From the NCBI RefSeq assembly GCF_029323795.1, contig NZ_CP119758.1, positions 1,488,001-1,552,000 of the forward strand: 64,000 bases of DNA. Reading direction: 5' to 3'. Made by a program: the position numbers and the translations under genes. Positions 33,603 through 41,166 of the stretch are shown here, one piece after another. Numbering within the stretch: the first letter of the stretch is position 1; each line of letters opens with the position of its first letter. The notes under the pieces are model-generated. The model searched no databases. It was not told the origin of the DNA and saw only the letters and a program-made list of their open reading frames with translations. This stretch comes from Zobellia alginiliquefaciens. Lineage in GTDB: Bacteria; Bacteroidota; Bacteroidia; Flavobacteriales; Flavobacteriaceae.

Positions 33603-34200
33603 TTGTAGCCAATAACACCAACCATATGAAAAAATCAATAATTATTCTGACAACAATTATTTTATTTGTGCTTCCACAAATAGTTATCTCTCAAAGCAAC
33701 TCATTTGTACCTGCGGATTTTAAAATCCCTGATACACTTGAGAATCAACAATTCAGAATTAGAATGCTGACAGTTAATGACGTTGTAAAAGATTATGACG
33801 CGGTTATGACAAGTCTTAGCCATTTACAAGAAATGTTCCTTCCAGTATGGAACTGGCCAACAGAGGATTTATCGTTTGAACAGGATTTGATTGATTTGGG
33901 ATGGCATCAAAAAGAGTCCCAAATGCGAAGTTCGTTTGCGTATACTGTTGTAAGCCTTGATGAAAGTCAAGTGCTTGGCTGCTTATATATTGAACCTTCT
34001 AAAAAGGCTGCTTTTGATGCTGAAATTTATATGTGGGTACGACAAAGTGAGGTTGCAAACGGACTTGACTCAATTCTGTTTAGCACAGTAAAGAAATGGA
34101 TTGACAACGAATGGACTTTTAAGAATCCTGCATATCCCATTAGGGAAATAAGTTTGGAGAAATGGATGTCAATGAAATAAATAATTACTGGCTAAAACAA
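33603..34200. repeat. Cassette 3: inverted repeats around the exported GNAT gene
   Basis: Left arm TTGTAGCCAATAA (33603-33615) and right arm TTACTGGCTAAAACAA (34185-34200) are complementary with a few mismatches. After the right arm comes TGTATATAGCAAATAGGGCG, the TGTATA/ATAGGGCG junction motif also seen near 32065. Confidence 0.6.
33626..34180 (+). CDS. Exported GNAT-like acetyltransferase
   Basis: The 184-residue protein has a clear signal peptide (LTTIILFVLPQIVISQ, residues 8-23), unusual for a GNAT protein. The mature part has a GNAT start FRIRMLTVNDVVKDYDAVM, a strand pair around FAYTVVSLDESQVLGCLYIE, and motif A-like AEIYMWVRQSEVANGLDSIL, where the acetyl-CoA loop (Q/R-x-x-G-x-G/A) is degraded. 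It ends near the usual GNAT C-terminal strand. Without acetyl-CoA in the periplasm the enzyme may have lost that activity or use another donor. Related cytoplasmic GNATs with FLPVWNWP-like sequences exist in Bacteroidota. It is a cassette gene. Confidence 0.7.
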   Translation: MKKSIIILTTIILFVLPQIVISQSNSFVPADFKIPDTLENQQFRIRMLTVNDVVKDYDAVMTSLSHLQEMFLPVWNWPTEDLSFEQDLIDLGWHQKESQMRSSFAYTVVSLDESQVLGCLYIEPSKKAAFDAEIYMWVRQSEVANGLDSILFSTVKKWIDNEWTFKNPAYPIREISLEKWMSMK

Positions 34201-34260
34201 TGTATATAGCAAATAGGGCGTTCGGTGGGTTATGAAAGTTCAGTGCTATTTACCAACACC

Positions 34261-34279
34261 GCCAAATCGTTGATTTGGC
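34261..34279. repeat. Spacer hairpin, copy C
   Basis: GCCAAATC-GTT-GATTTGGC, a perfect eight-base stem with a three-base loop, followed by TTTTAAAAT. A second hairpin (AAACT-CGAA-AGTTT) follows near 34330, and then CTGCCCTACTTGCCATA before the next cassette boundary. Confidence 0.7.
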
Positions 34280-34378
34280 TTTTAAAATGAATAAGAAAAA
34301 AACAAAATACACCGCTTTGGCTCAGTGGAAACTCGAAAGTTTATAGCTTTCTACTGCCCTACTTGCCATAAAATCAAC

Positions 34379-35619
34379 GTTGGCGGTAATTAAAGCAATG
34401 CATTAAAAACTGAAATTTGAAAATAAGTACATTAGAATACAAGCAGAGAATAGACTCAATTAAAGAAAGATTAAAGAATGACAAAGTTGACACCTTAATC
34501 ATTTCTGAAGAGGAAGATATTTACTATTTAACTGGATTAACTTACAAAAGTCTTGAAAGATTATTTCTACTAATAATTACAGCAAGCGAAATCAGTTTTA
34601 TTGTTCCAAAAATGGAACTTGCTCATTTAAAAAAAGTGGATAATGTCGATAAAATAAAAAGTTATTGGGAATATCCTGCTCAAAAACCAGAACGTTGGAA
34701 GGATGTACTTCTTGAAATAGTTAAAAACAGTAAACTCATAGGAGTTGGGGCTAAAACACCTTTTGAGATTTCAACTTTTTTGAATTCGGTTAATCTTAAT
34801 GTTGTAGAAAATTCAATATTGGAAGAACATAGATGGATAAAAAGTAATACAGAAATTGAGTTAATAAAACAAGCATCGAGATATTGTGATATTAGTATTG
34901 AGAAATTAAATAAGAATGCCTATTTCGGAATGTCGGAACTTGAAGTTTTTTCAATTGGACGTTCTATTCAACAAAAAGTAATCAAAGAAACACCTTTTGA
35001 CTATTTAGCCACAAATATTTTAGTTGCAGCTTGGCCTAGTAGAATTTCTTATCAGCCTCACGGTATACCAAAAGTGTCAGATTTATTAGTTGAAGGCTCA
35101 CATATTAGCTTAGCTTTTTTAAGAGTAAATGGATATTCGGCTGAATTGGAAAGAACATTTTTTACAAGTAAACCAACCAAAGAACAGGAAGAAGCATTTG
35201 AATTAATGTTGGAAGCAAGGCGAAGAAGTTATGCTGTATTAAAATCTGGTGTTATTGCAGAAGATGTAGATTTAGCTGCGAAACAATTTTTAATTGACCA
35301 AGATTTAAAAGAAAACTTAATGCATAGAACAGGTCATGGAATAGGTTTAGGAAATCACGAAGGTCCTTATTTAGCCGAGGGAGACAAGACAGTTCTAAAA
35401 GAAAATATGGTTGTTAGTATTGAACCAGGAATTTATATCGAAGGCGTTGGAGGTTTTAGACATTCTGACACCGTATTAATAACAAAAAACGGTTATCAGA
35501 TATTAACGGACTGTCCTGATGATATAAAAAGTTTAACTTTTACAAACTCAAAACCATTGCAAAAGTTAAAGGGAAATTTTATCAAGAAAATGTTCGGAAT
35601 ATAAATAACTACCGCCAAC
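34379..35619. repeat. Cassette 4: inverted repeats around the creatinase-like gene
   Basis: GTTGGCGGT (34379-34387) before the gene and ACCGCCAAC (35611-35619) after it are exact complements; adding one mismatch extends the pairing to about 14 bases. The right arm is followed by ACGGTGTATAAAACATAGC, matching the TGTATA junction motif. The left arm core ACGTTGGCGGTAAT recurs identically at 37771-37784 before another cassette gene. Confidence 0.8.
34417..35604 (+). CDS. Creatinase-like M24 (pita-bread fold) protein
   Basis: The frame has no suitable ATG; TTG at 34417 gives 395 residues and full family length. An N-terminal creatinase-N domain (residues 10-130; DTLIISEEEDIYYLTGLTYK) precedes a pita-bread domain. 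The usual five metal ligands are mostly lost: the first Asp is in a stretch reading ISLAFLRVNG, the second is Glu in SAELERTFF, and the last Glu region reads RHSDT instead of R-x-ED. TGHGIG and SIEPGIY remain. The ALERT-like motif matches creatinase, a metal-free member, so this is likely a non-peptidase hydrolase. It is a cassette gene. Confidence 0.78.
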   Translation: MKISTLEYKQRIDSIKERLKNDKVDTLIISEEEDIYYLTGLTYKSLERLFLLIITASEISFIVPKMELAHLKKVDNVDKIKSYWEYPAQKPERWKDVLLEIVKNSKLIGVGAKTPFEISTFLNSVNLNVVENSILEEHRWIKSNTEIELIKQASRYCDISIEKLNKNAYFGMSELEVFSIGRSIQQKVIKETPFDYLATNILVAAWPSRISYQPHGIPKVSDLLVEGSHISLAFLRVNGYSAELERTFFTSKPTKEQEEAFELMLEARRRSYAVLKSGVIAEDVDLAAKQFLIDQDLKENLMHRTGHGIGLGNHEGPYLAEGDKTVLKENMVVSIEPGIYIEGVGGFRHSDTVLITKNGYQILTDCPDDIKSLTFTNSKPLQKLKGNFIKKMFGI

Positions 35620-35682
35620 ACGGTGTATAAAACATAGCTGATAAGTTGAAAACCGAAAGATTTTTGCTTATTTACTAAGACC

Positions 35683-35701
35683 GCCAAATTTTTAATTTGG
35701 C
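35683..35701. repeat. Spacer hairpin, copy D
   Basis: GCCAAATT-TTT-AATTTGGC, a perfect eight-base stem; the last pair differs from copy C by a compensating change (C-G to T-A). It is followed by TTTTAGAAT as in the other copies. Confidence 0.7.
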
Positions 35702-35710
35702 TTTTAGAAT

Positions 35711-35779
35711 AGAAAAAATAAATCCAAACAATAAGCTTTAGCTTCGTGCGTAGACGGAAACCAAAAATTTCCTTGCCTG
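35711..35779. repeat. 69-bp spacer repeat, copy 2
   Basis: Matches 33511-33579 with three substitutions. It forms the left part of the larger hairpin at 35734-35795. Confidence 0.8.
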
Positions 35780-35795
35780 CGCACGAAGCTTAGCT
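35734..35795. repeat. Large spacer hairpin before cassette 5
   Basis: AGCTTTAGCTTCGTGCG (35734-35750) pairs with CGCACGAAGCTTAGCT (35780-35795) with one bulge, and the inner part GACGGAAA/TTTCCTTGCC adds an imperfect stem. The long, bulged hairpin of about 62 bases recalls the folded bottom strand of attC sites. Confidence 0.65.
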
Positions 35796-35801
35796 GAGAC
35801 T

Positions 35802-36550
35802 TTACAAAACATTGCTGATGAAAATTCTGACTTTACTATTTAGTTTATCATTAACCATTGGTTATTCACAAAAACTATATGATTTTGATTATATAATGGA
35901 ATATGATGCAACATTATTCTACAAAAAACCAGTTAAAATTAAGAATGAACAGTACAGAGTTTCTGAACAAAGTATGACAAGGTATTGCTTAATAAATTCA
36001 CAACAGAATGAATATTTTGCTGTTATTTTTGAGAAAGATAGTTTAAATTATCAACTCAATTTTGATGACCACAAAAGAAAAGTCCATGCAAATGCTGTAA
36101 CCTTAAAATCAGATTTAAATAATGCTGATTTGATTGATATGAATTGTAGATATGTTTTAGGCTCAGCAAATCTTTTAAAAAGTGAAGATTATGATTTTAT
36201 TAAATTAAAAGATACATTACTTAAGAATGAATCATTTTTTCATTACAAGTACAGTTTAAGGAATAAAAAGAAAGCAAAAAGAAAAAAAACTGGAACTTAT
36301 TACTTTATTATTAATAAATCATCAAATTTTAATTTGCCTCTTTTTACACAACTTAGCGTATTTGAACAATGGATATTAAATAAAAAAACACCTATAGGAT
36401 TAATAAAAGAAAAATATTATATCGATTATTACGGAAAATTAAGATATACTGAAAAACTTATTAATTTTATAAAAACGGATAAGAAAATTTATATACCAAA
36501 AAGCTGTCCTTTAACAGAAATAACTATTGAGTAATCAAAACGTTTTGTAA
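35802..36550. repeat. Cassette 5: inverted repeats around an exported hypothetical gene
   Basis: TTACAAAAC (35802-35810) before the gene and GTTTTGTAA (36542-36550) after the stop are exact complements. The 247-bp repeat copy 2 begins 5 bp after the right arm. Confidence 0.7.
35818..36534 (+). CDS. Exported hypothetical protein
   Basis: The ATG at 35818 is preferred over a TTG at 35812, giving 238 residues with a signal peptide (LLFSLSLTIGYSQ). The mature part is mostly beta with charged turns (DYIMEYDATLFYKKPVKI; QNEYFAVIFEKDSLNYQLNF) and a C-terminal region of lysine-rich repeats. I recognise no characterised family; similar signal-peptide proteins starting with Y-x-F-D-Y-x-x-E-Y are common singletons in Flavobacteriaceae. 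Base composition is very AT-rich. It is a cassette gene flanked by nine-base inverted repeats. Confidence 0.6.
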   Translation: MKILTLLFSLSLTIGYSQKLYDFDYIMEYDATLFYKKPVKIKNEQYRVSEQSMTRYCLINSQQNEYFAVIFEKDSLNYQLNFDDHKRKVHANAVTLKSDLNNADLIDMNCRYVLGSANLLKSEDYDFIKLKDTLLKNESFFHYKYSLRNKKKAKRKKTGTYYFIINKSSNFNLPLFTQLSVFEQWILNKKTPIGLIKEKYYIDYYGKLRYTEKLINFIKTDKKIYIPKSCPLTEITIE

Positions 36551-36554
36551 CACC

Positions 36555-36801
36555 GGTAACCGTTGTACAAGCCGTTGATTCTCCACGGATCGTATTCATA
36601 CAAACTCCTTTCAGGGGCTTTTTTTTACCTCGGGTCAGAATCGAGGCACGAAATTTCGATGTTTTATCGAAGTCCCGAAAAAGTATTGAAGGGCACTTTT
36701 TACCACCGTTGTGGAAGCAAGCTCTTTCGCCCCACTTTTTGAGTATTTTTGTTGGAATTTCAGGTACTTCTTCAGGTTATAGGCAATGCGGGCTTAGGTT
36801 T
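36555..36801. repeat. 247-bp direct repeat, copy 2
   Basis: Same-length partner of 33203-33449, differing at 8 positions. The stretch 36802-36966 after it is the remaining spacer: a degraded GCCAAA hairpin (near 36842), GGCTAAGTGCTGGCTCG with a GAAAA/TTTTC hairpin, and then the next boundary ACGTTGTGTGCAAGCTG (36944-36960). Confidence 0.85.
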
Positions 36802-36966
36802 AATTAGAAGGTTATTGTCTATTTGGTTTATCGCCAAAGATTTAAATTTAGTATTTTAGAAAATATCAAAACAAAACATAAACTTTGGCTAAGTGCTGGC
36901 TCGAAAACCAATGATTTTCTGCTCCCGCATTACGGATAGCTAAACGTTGTGTGCAAGCTGAAAAAA

Positions 36967-37263
36967 ATGAAATCGATAACTAAAATATTAACCATAGTTC
37001 TGTTAATTGGTCTTTACAGTTGTGAATTTAAAAATGACCGAAAAGAATATGCTGAAATGCTAATTGAAAAAGTAGAGAAGTTTAAGAAGATAAATAACCG
37101 ATTGCCAAAAGACGTAACTGAACTTGGATTAACTGAAAAAATGAATAGTCCCGCATTTTATCAAATGGAAACTGACTCAACTTATATGGTTTGGTATGGA
37201 TTGAGCGTTGGAGAATCTAAAGTTTTCAGGTCGTCAACAAAAAAATGGACTGAAGAAGGATGA
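36967..37263 (+). CDS. Small lipoprotein, hypothetical
   Basis: The frame opens with GTG at 36949, but that lies inside the cassette boundary motif; the ATG at 36967 begins a lipoprotein signal (LTIVLLIGLYSCEF, Cys near residue 19), giving 98 residues. The mature part EYAEMLIEKVEKFKKINNRL followed by PKDVTELGL resembles the pseudopilin-like N-terminal helix seen in short Bacteroidota proteins (a type II secretion G-like motif). The stop overlaps the ATG of the next gene, so the two are coupled and probably one cassette. Function unknown. Confidence 0.6.
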   Translation: MKSITKILTIVLLIGLYSCEFKNDRKEYAEMLIEKVEKFKKINNRLPKDVTELGLTEKMNSPAFYQMETDSTYMVWYGLSVGESKVFRSSTKKWTEEG

Positions 37264-37664
37264 TTTCAATTTTATTATTAATTCCTTGGATAATATTTGG
37301 ATTTAAAAGCCCAAATCGGAATTTGATTGGTCTTAATCAAACGAAAAAATCCTTGCTTTTACTTTTAGGAATTGAAACTATATTTTTTCTAATTCTTTAT
37401 CTGACTTTACCTGAACCGACTTCAAAAGTTGCAGGACTTCAAAGCTTTTTGTGGAATTATTTTATGTTGTACTACGCAAAAGGAATTGTACCTACTTGGC
37501 TGATTGGAGAATCAATCAATGGAAATTTAGGAGACAAAATTGACTTAAATTATCAATGGATATATTTAATTGTAAGTTTAATAGTTGACTATCTAATTTT
37601 ATTAATCATTAGTCCGAATTTTAAGAGATTATGGAATATAAAGCCAGCACATAGCTGCACATAG
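37260..37664 (+). CDS. Small membrane protein, hypothetical
   Basis: The 134-residue protein has about four membrane segments (ISILLLIPWIIFGF; LLLLLGIETIFFLILYLTL; LWNYFMLYYAKGIV; WIYLIVSLIVDYLILLII). The start overlaps the lipoprotein stop (ATGA), so the pair is translationally coupled. A partial inverted repeat closes this cassette: GTGTGCAAGCT (from 36950) against AGCTGCACATA (37653-37663), with one base missing, and the right part lies inside the last codons of this gene. Function unknown. Confidence 0.6.
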   Translation: MISILLLIPWIIFGFKSPNRNLIGLNQTKKSLLLLLGIETIFFLILYLTLPEPTSKVAGLQSFLWNYFMLYYAKGIVPTWLIGESINGNLGDKIDLNYQWIYLIVSLIVDYLILLIISPNFKRLWNIKPAHSCT

Positions 37665-37789
37665 AAAATGGCGAGATTTGTGCTGAAACGAAAATTTTGG
37701 TTTTTTTAGTAACCTAAAGTTTAACCGAAAAGATTGCACATTTTAAGTCGCCACTTTCGTTATGCGCGAGACGTTGGCGGTAATGTAAA

Positions 37790-38182
37790 ATGACGAACCA
37801 AATCGAATTCAAAATATTTACAAAAAACAATGGTTTTCAGTTAACGGTAAATGTCATTGTTTACTCGCTTCTGTTTGGTTCTATTGGAATCGCATATTTC
37901 GCGTACAAGTACCTTGATGAAAGTGCCATTGAAAGAATTGGACAAGCAGGTGGGATTTTAGGCTGCATGTTGATGATTTACTTTAAAATGACACAGTCGT
38001 TTACAAGGAAATCACTTAATGGAAATTTAAATAAAAGGTTAGTTTTCAAAACCTCAGAAATAATAGTTGATGAGACTAAAATTGAATTAATCAATATTAA
38101 AAAAATAGAGTTTGTTGTTGAAGACTATTTTGACAAATGGGAATATCAAAGCCGAGGGGACTTTAACTTGGATGTTGTCTAA
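37790..38182 (+). CDS. Membrane-associated hypothetical protein, probably truncated
   Basis: The 130-residue protein has two membrane segments (residues 18-40 and 52-67) and a C-terminal beta region resembling a pleckstrin-like or PH-type tail (RLVFKTSEIIVDETKIELIN). It stops abruptly with DFNLDVV. A cassette boundary identical to that of cassette 4 (ACGTTGGCGGTAAT, 37771-37784) precedes it, but no matching right arm follows; an AraC gene begins 75 bp later. I read this as a cassette gene whose end, with its right boundary, was lost when the array edge was rearranged. A complete short protein is the alternative. Confidence 0.55.
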   Translation: MTNQIEFKIFTKNNGFQLTVNVIVYSLLFGSIGIAYFAYKYLDESAIERIGQAGGILGCMLMIYFKMTQSFTRKSLNGNLNKRLVFKTSEIIVDETKIELINIKKIEFVVEDYFDKWEYQSRGDFNLDVV

Positions 38183-38256
38183 AGGGATTTCTTGGGAAGA
38201 AACAGATTTAAGTACATAAAAAATAGGCTTAAGATTTGCACTAAGTAAGCAATATC

Positions 38257-39159
38257 ATGAGTATCTTATCCAATATGAAAACCTACCAACATATTGTAGA
38301 CTTGCTAAAAGATTTGGGTGTAAAGAGTGAATCTATACACCCAGGTTTTCATATTTTTAAATTTAATGAGACCAGCCAAATTGCCGCTGATGCACTTCAT
38401 CCACATTTAAAAACATTTTTTACTATAGATTTTTATGCAGATAACCTATCTAAACGGCAAATAGGAACCACAAAGGTTGAAGACTTAACCAATTCAATAG
38501 CTTTTAATTCGCCTTTACAATTATTTTCTGTTCACACCTCCAATGGTATACCAGGGGAAGAAGGTTATTCCTTGCTTTTTGGGGCTGATTTCTTTGAGCC
38601 TAAAAAACATCAATACGAAATTCAGCACGAGTTTCCTTATTTTAAATTGAACTCTAATCCGGCTTATAAATTATCACAGCTAGATTTACCTTTAATTAAA
38701 AACCTGTTTGATACCATTTATGAAGAATTTAAAAAGGACGATTCCCATAAAGTAGAAATAGTACGCTCTTACTTGCTGGTACTTTTGCTTCAAATAAAAC
38801 GTGTGGTTGGTAATGCTACAGAAGTGGTGCAACTAAAACGCTACCAAGAAATTACAGCCAATTTTGAAGAATTAATCCTTAAAGAAACTTCAAAATATAA
38901 AACCATTGCAGACTATGCAGATCAATTAAACATTACTCCCATTTACTTGTCTGAATGTGTAAAAAAAGCAACAGGAGTAACGGCTAAAAAAATCTTATCT
39001 AACTATATGACCTTACGCGCTAAGGCTTTGTTACAGCAAACTACCAGCTCAGTTGCCCAAATTGCGTATGAAATGGGTTTTGATGAGCCTACCAATTTTA
39101 TCAAGTTTTTTAAGAACAACGAAGGCATTACACCTGCCGCTTTTAGAAAACTACCTTAA
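38257..39159 (+). CDS. AraC family transcriptional regulator
   Basis: The 300-residue protein has an N-terminal cupin-like sensing region (residues 1-150) and a C-terminal double helix-turn-helix: IADYADQLNITPIYLSECVK and VAQIAYEMGFDEPTNFIKFF, then the family ending EGITPAAFRKL. A second ATG at codon 7 (38275) is possible. It lies upstream of, and in the same direction as, the MFS, peroxiredoxin-like and DoxX genes and is their likely regulator. Codon use here is more like that of the chromosome than of the cassettes. Confidence 0.9.
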   Translation: MSILSNMKTYQHIVDLLKDLGVKSESIHPGFHIFKFNETSQIAADALHPHLKTFFTIDFYADNLSKRQIGTTKVEDLTNSIAFNSPLQLFSVHTSNGIPGEEGYSLLFGADFFEPKKHQYEIQHEFPYFKLNSNPAYKLSQLDLPLIKNLFDTIYEEFKKDDSHKVEIVRSYLLVLLLQIKRVVGNATEVVQLKRYQEITANFEELILKETSKYKTIADYADQLNITPIYLSECVKKATGVTAKKILSNYMTLRAKALLQQTTSSVAQIAYEMGFDEPTNFIKFFKNNEGITPAAFRKLP

Positions 39160-39244
39160 AAAGTATCATTTTCTCTAAAATACTCACCTTATACAGGGTT
39201 TTGTTCTGTTCTAATTTTGTCCCATAACAATTTAGAAGAGTACA

Positions 39245-40417
39245 ATGAACACCATACAAACAAATCCTTTAAGCAATAAGTTACTATTTATAATGGCTAC
39301 TGGCATTGCGGCAACGGCAGCTAATTTATATTACAATCAGCCTTTAATTCCGTCTATTGGAGAATCATTAGGACTAAGCGAAAGTGTGCTAGGTTTTATA
39401 CCATCTGCATCGCAAATTGGGTATGCAATGGCTATATTTTTTATTTCCCCTTTGGGTGATGTAACGAACAGAAAAACAGTGATAAGAAACTTATCTATCA
39501 CTTTGGTTATAGCATTGCTGGGCGTGTATTTTGCTCCAAATTTTGGCATTTTAGTGGCGGCTACTTTTGTGGTAGGTTTGGGAGCCAACATTACGCAACA
39601 GTTGTTGCCACTGGGCTCGTCTTTAGCTACACCAGAGAATAAAGGCAAAGTAGTGGCTACCTTAATGACGGGTTTAACCACAGGTATTTTATTGTCTAGA
39701 ACTTTAAGCGGATTTATAGCTGAGCATTTTGGTTGGCGTAGTGTGTTTTTAACTGCTGCCGTTGTTGCCGCTATAATTGGTGTTGTGCTACACGTTTACT
39801 TACCATCAAACAAACCTACGGCAAAACTAAAATACAACCAGTTACTGGCATCAATGTTTACCTTGGTAAAAACCAAACCACTTTTACGCGAAGCTGCTTT
39901 TGTGGGTGCACTTTGGTTTGCTGCCTTTAACGCTATGTGGGCAACTATTGCTATACACGTTATGGAAGAACCCTTTTCGTTATCGGTACAACAAGTAGGT
40001 CTGTTAGGGTTTGTTGGTGCTGCCGGAATTTTTGGCGCTAAAATAGCGGGCAAATGGGCAGATAAAATTGGAGCTAGAAAGGTAATGACCGTTTCCATTA
40101 GTTTGGTGCTGGCAAGTTTTGTGGTGCTTGCATTAGGGCAAAATAATATGGTGGTGCTTTGTATTGGTATTGTACTGTTAGATTTGGGCGTGTTCGGCTC
40201 TCAAATACCAAACCAGGTGCGTGTTTTTTCGGTAGATGTAAATGCACAAAGTAGAGCCAATGCCATTTATATGCTTTTTTATTACATAGGCGCATCTGCA
40301 GGTTCTGCATTGGGTGTATCTGTAATTAGCAAGTTTGGCTGGACGGGACTTACCATTTTTGGATTTGCTTTAGCTGCAATTGCCCTTCTTTTCCATATTT
40401 CAAGAAAATCAAAATAA
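39245..40417 (+). CDS. MFS transporter
   Basis: The 390-residue protein has 12 predicted membrane segments in two halves. ANLYYNQPLIPSIGESLGLS near the start and the loop GDVTNRKTVIR after helix 2 (the MFS motif A, with G-x-x-x-D/N-R-x-x-R) are clear; a related motif GKWADKIGARK opens the second half. It most resembles the YnfM/Bcr-type exporters of drugs or small metabolites. It is the first structural gene after the AraC regulator and is followed within 70 bp by a peroxiredoxin-like gene, suggesting stress or toxic-compound export. Confidence 0.9.
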   Translation: MNTIQTNPLSNKLLFIMATGIAATAANLYYNQPLIPSIGESLGLSESVLGFIPSASQIGYAMAIFFISPLGDVTNRKTVIRNLSITLVIALLGVYFAPNFGILVAATFVVGLGANITQQLLPLGSSLATPENKGKVVATLMTGLTTGILLSRTLSGFIAEHFGWRSVFLTAAVVAAIIGVVLHVYLPSNKPTAKLKYNQLLASMFTLVKTKPLLREAAFVGALWFAAFNAMWATIAIHVMEEPFSLSVQQVGLLGFVGAAGIFGAKIAGKWADKIGARKVMTVSISLVLASFVVLALGQNNMVVLCIGIVLLDLGVFGSQIPNQVRVFSVDVNAQSRANAIYMLFYYIGASAGSALGVSVISKFGWTGLTIFGFALAAIALLFHISRKSK

Positions 40418-40486
40418 AAAACCAATTGAAATTGTACTACGCTTTCAATTGATAATAAACACATTCACTTTTTAAAAATTATACAA

Positions 40487-41143
40487 ATGAATACAGAACA
40501 TACAAATTTACAAGACGCTTTAAGTGCAAAACAAGCAGCTTGGGAAACCAATGCTTCCGAGGAACAAAAAGAAATGACAGCCGAAAACCTTGAGGCTATT
40601 GTAGCTACCCATTTTAAAGAAAATGCGGTAAATGTTGGAGATAAAATAATCGATTTTACATTAAAAAATGCCTTGGGAGAATGCACCAACTTACAGTCGG
40701 TTTTAGACAACGGACCTGTGATTTTAACGTGGTACAGAGGTGGTTGGTGTCCGTACTGTAACATTACCTTACAGTACTTGCAAAACAGTCTGCCAGAATT
40801 TAAAAAATATGGTGCAAACCTTTTGGCTTTAACTCCAGAATTGCCAGACAAATCTCTTAGCACATCTGAAAAGCACGATTTACAATTTGAAGTTTTAAGC
40901 GATGTGGGAAACAAGGTTGCCAAGCAATACGGACTGGTGTATAAACTAACCGATGCGCTATCTGAAATATACCAGAACAAATTGGGCTTAAAAAATTACA
41001 ATGGCGATGACAGTAGCGAGCTACCTATAACAGCTACTTATGTTATAGATGCAAAAGGTATTGTGCAATATGCTTTACTTGATGCTGATTACCGCAAAAG
41101 AGCAGAAATTTCAGAAATCATAGATGTATTAAAAACACTTTAG
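40487..41143 (+). CDS. Peroxiredoxin-like (AhpC/TSA-type) protein
   Basis: The 218-residue protein has a thioredoxin fold with WYRGGWCPYCNITLQYL, a CxxC motif at Cys88 and Cys91 where typical peroxiredoxins have a single Cys. The start is a long helical N-terminal extension (about 45 residues). The family (peroxiredoxin-like, AhpC/TSA) reduces peroxides or disulfides in the cytoplasm; no signal peptide is seen. The gene sits between an MFS exporter and DoxX under an AraC regulator, a grouping seen in oxidative or electrophile stress loci. Confidence 0.88.
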   Translation: MNTEHTNLQDALSAKQAAWETNASEEQKEMTAENLEAIVATHFKENAVNVGDKIIDFTLKNALGECTNLQSVLDNGPVILTWYRGGWCPYCNITLQYLQNSLPEFKKYGANLLALTPELPDKSLSTSEKHDLQFEVLSDVGNKVAKQYGLVYKLTDALSEIYQNKLGLKNYNGDDSSELPITATYVIDAKGIVQYALLDADYRKRAEISEIIDVLKTL

Positions 41144-41166
41144 TTGAACAATAAATAGAAAATAAA

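Larger units (their letters stand above)
29166..38182. mobile_element. Integron-like gene cassette array (candidate)
   Basis: This AT-rich block holds six or seven unrelated genes or pairs, nearly all on the plus strand, each its own unit. Five have a clear inverted repeat whose left arm lies 10-50 bp before the start codon and right arm at or just after the stop. The spacers share a hairpin (GCCAAATC-like) and other conserved pieces, described in separate entries. The pattern of a core site before each gene and its partner after it is what an excised and reinserted integron cassette leaves. No tyrosine recombinase lies in the window. Limits are approximate: left set by the palindrome, right by the truncated last gene. 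Confidence 0.55.

Noticed and set aside
34417-35604. M24 gene as a normal Xaa-Pro aminopeptidase
   Set aside because: Most metal ligands are replaced; the motif pattern is nearer to creatinase.
33203-36801. The repeated blocks and hairpins as a CRISPR array
   Set aside because: Repeats are 69-247 bp, occur only twice to five times and are separated by whole genes; no cas genes are present.
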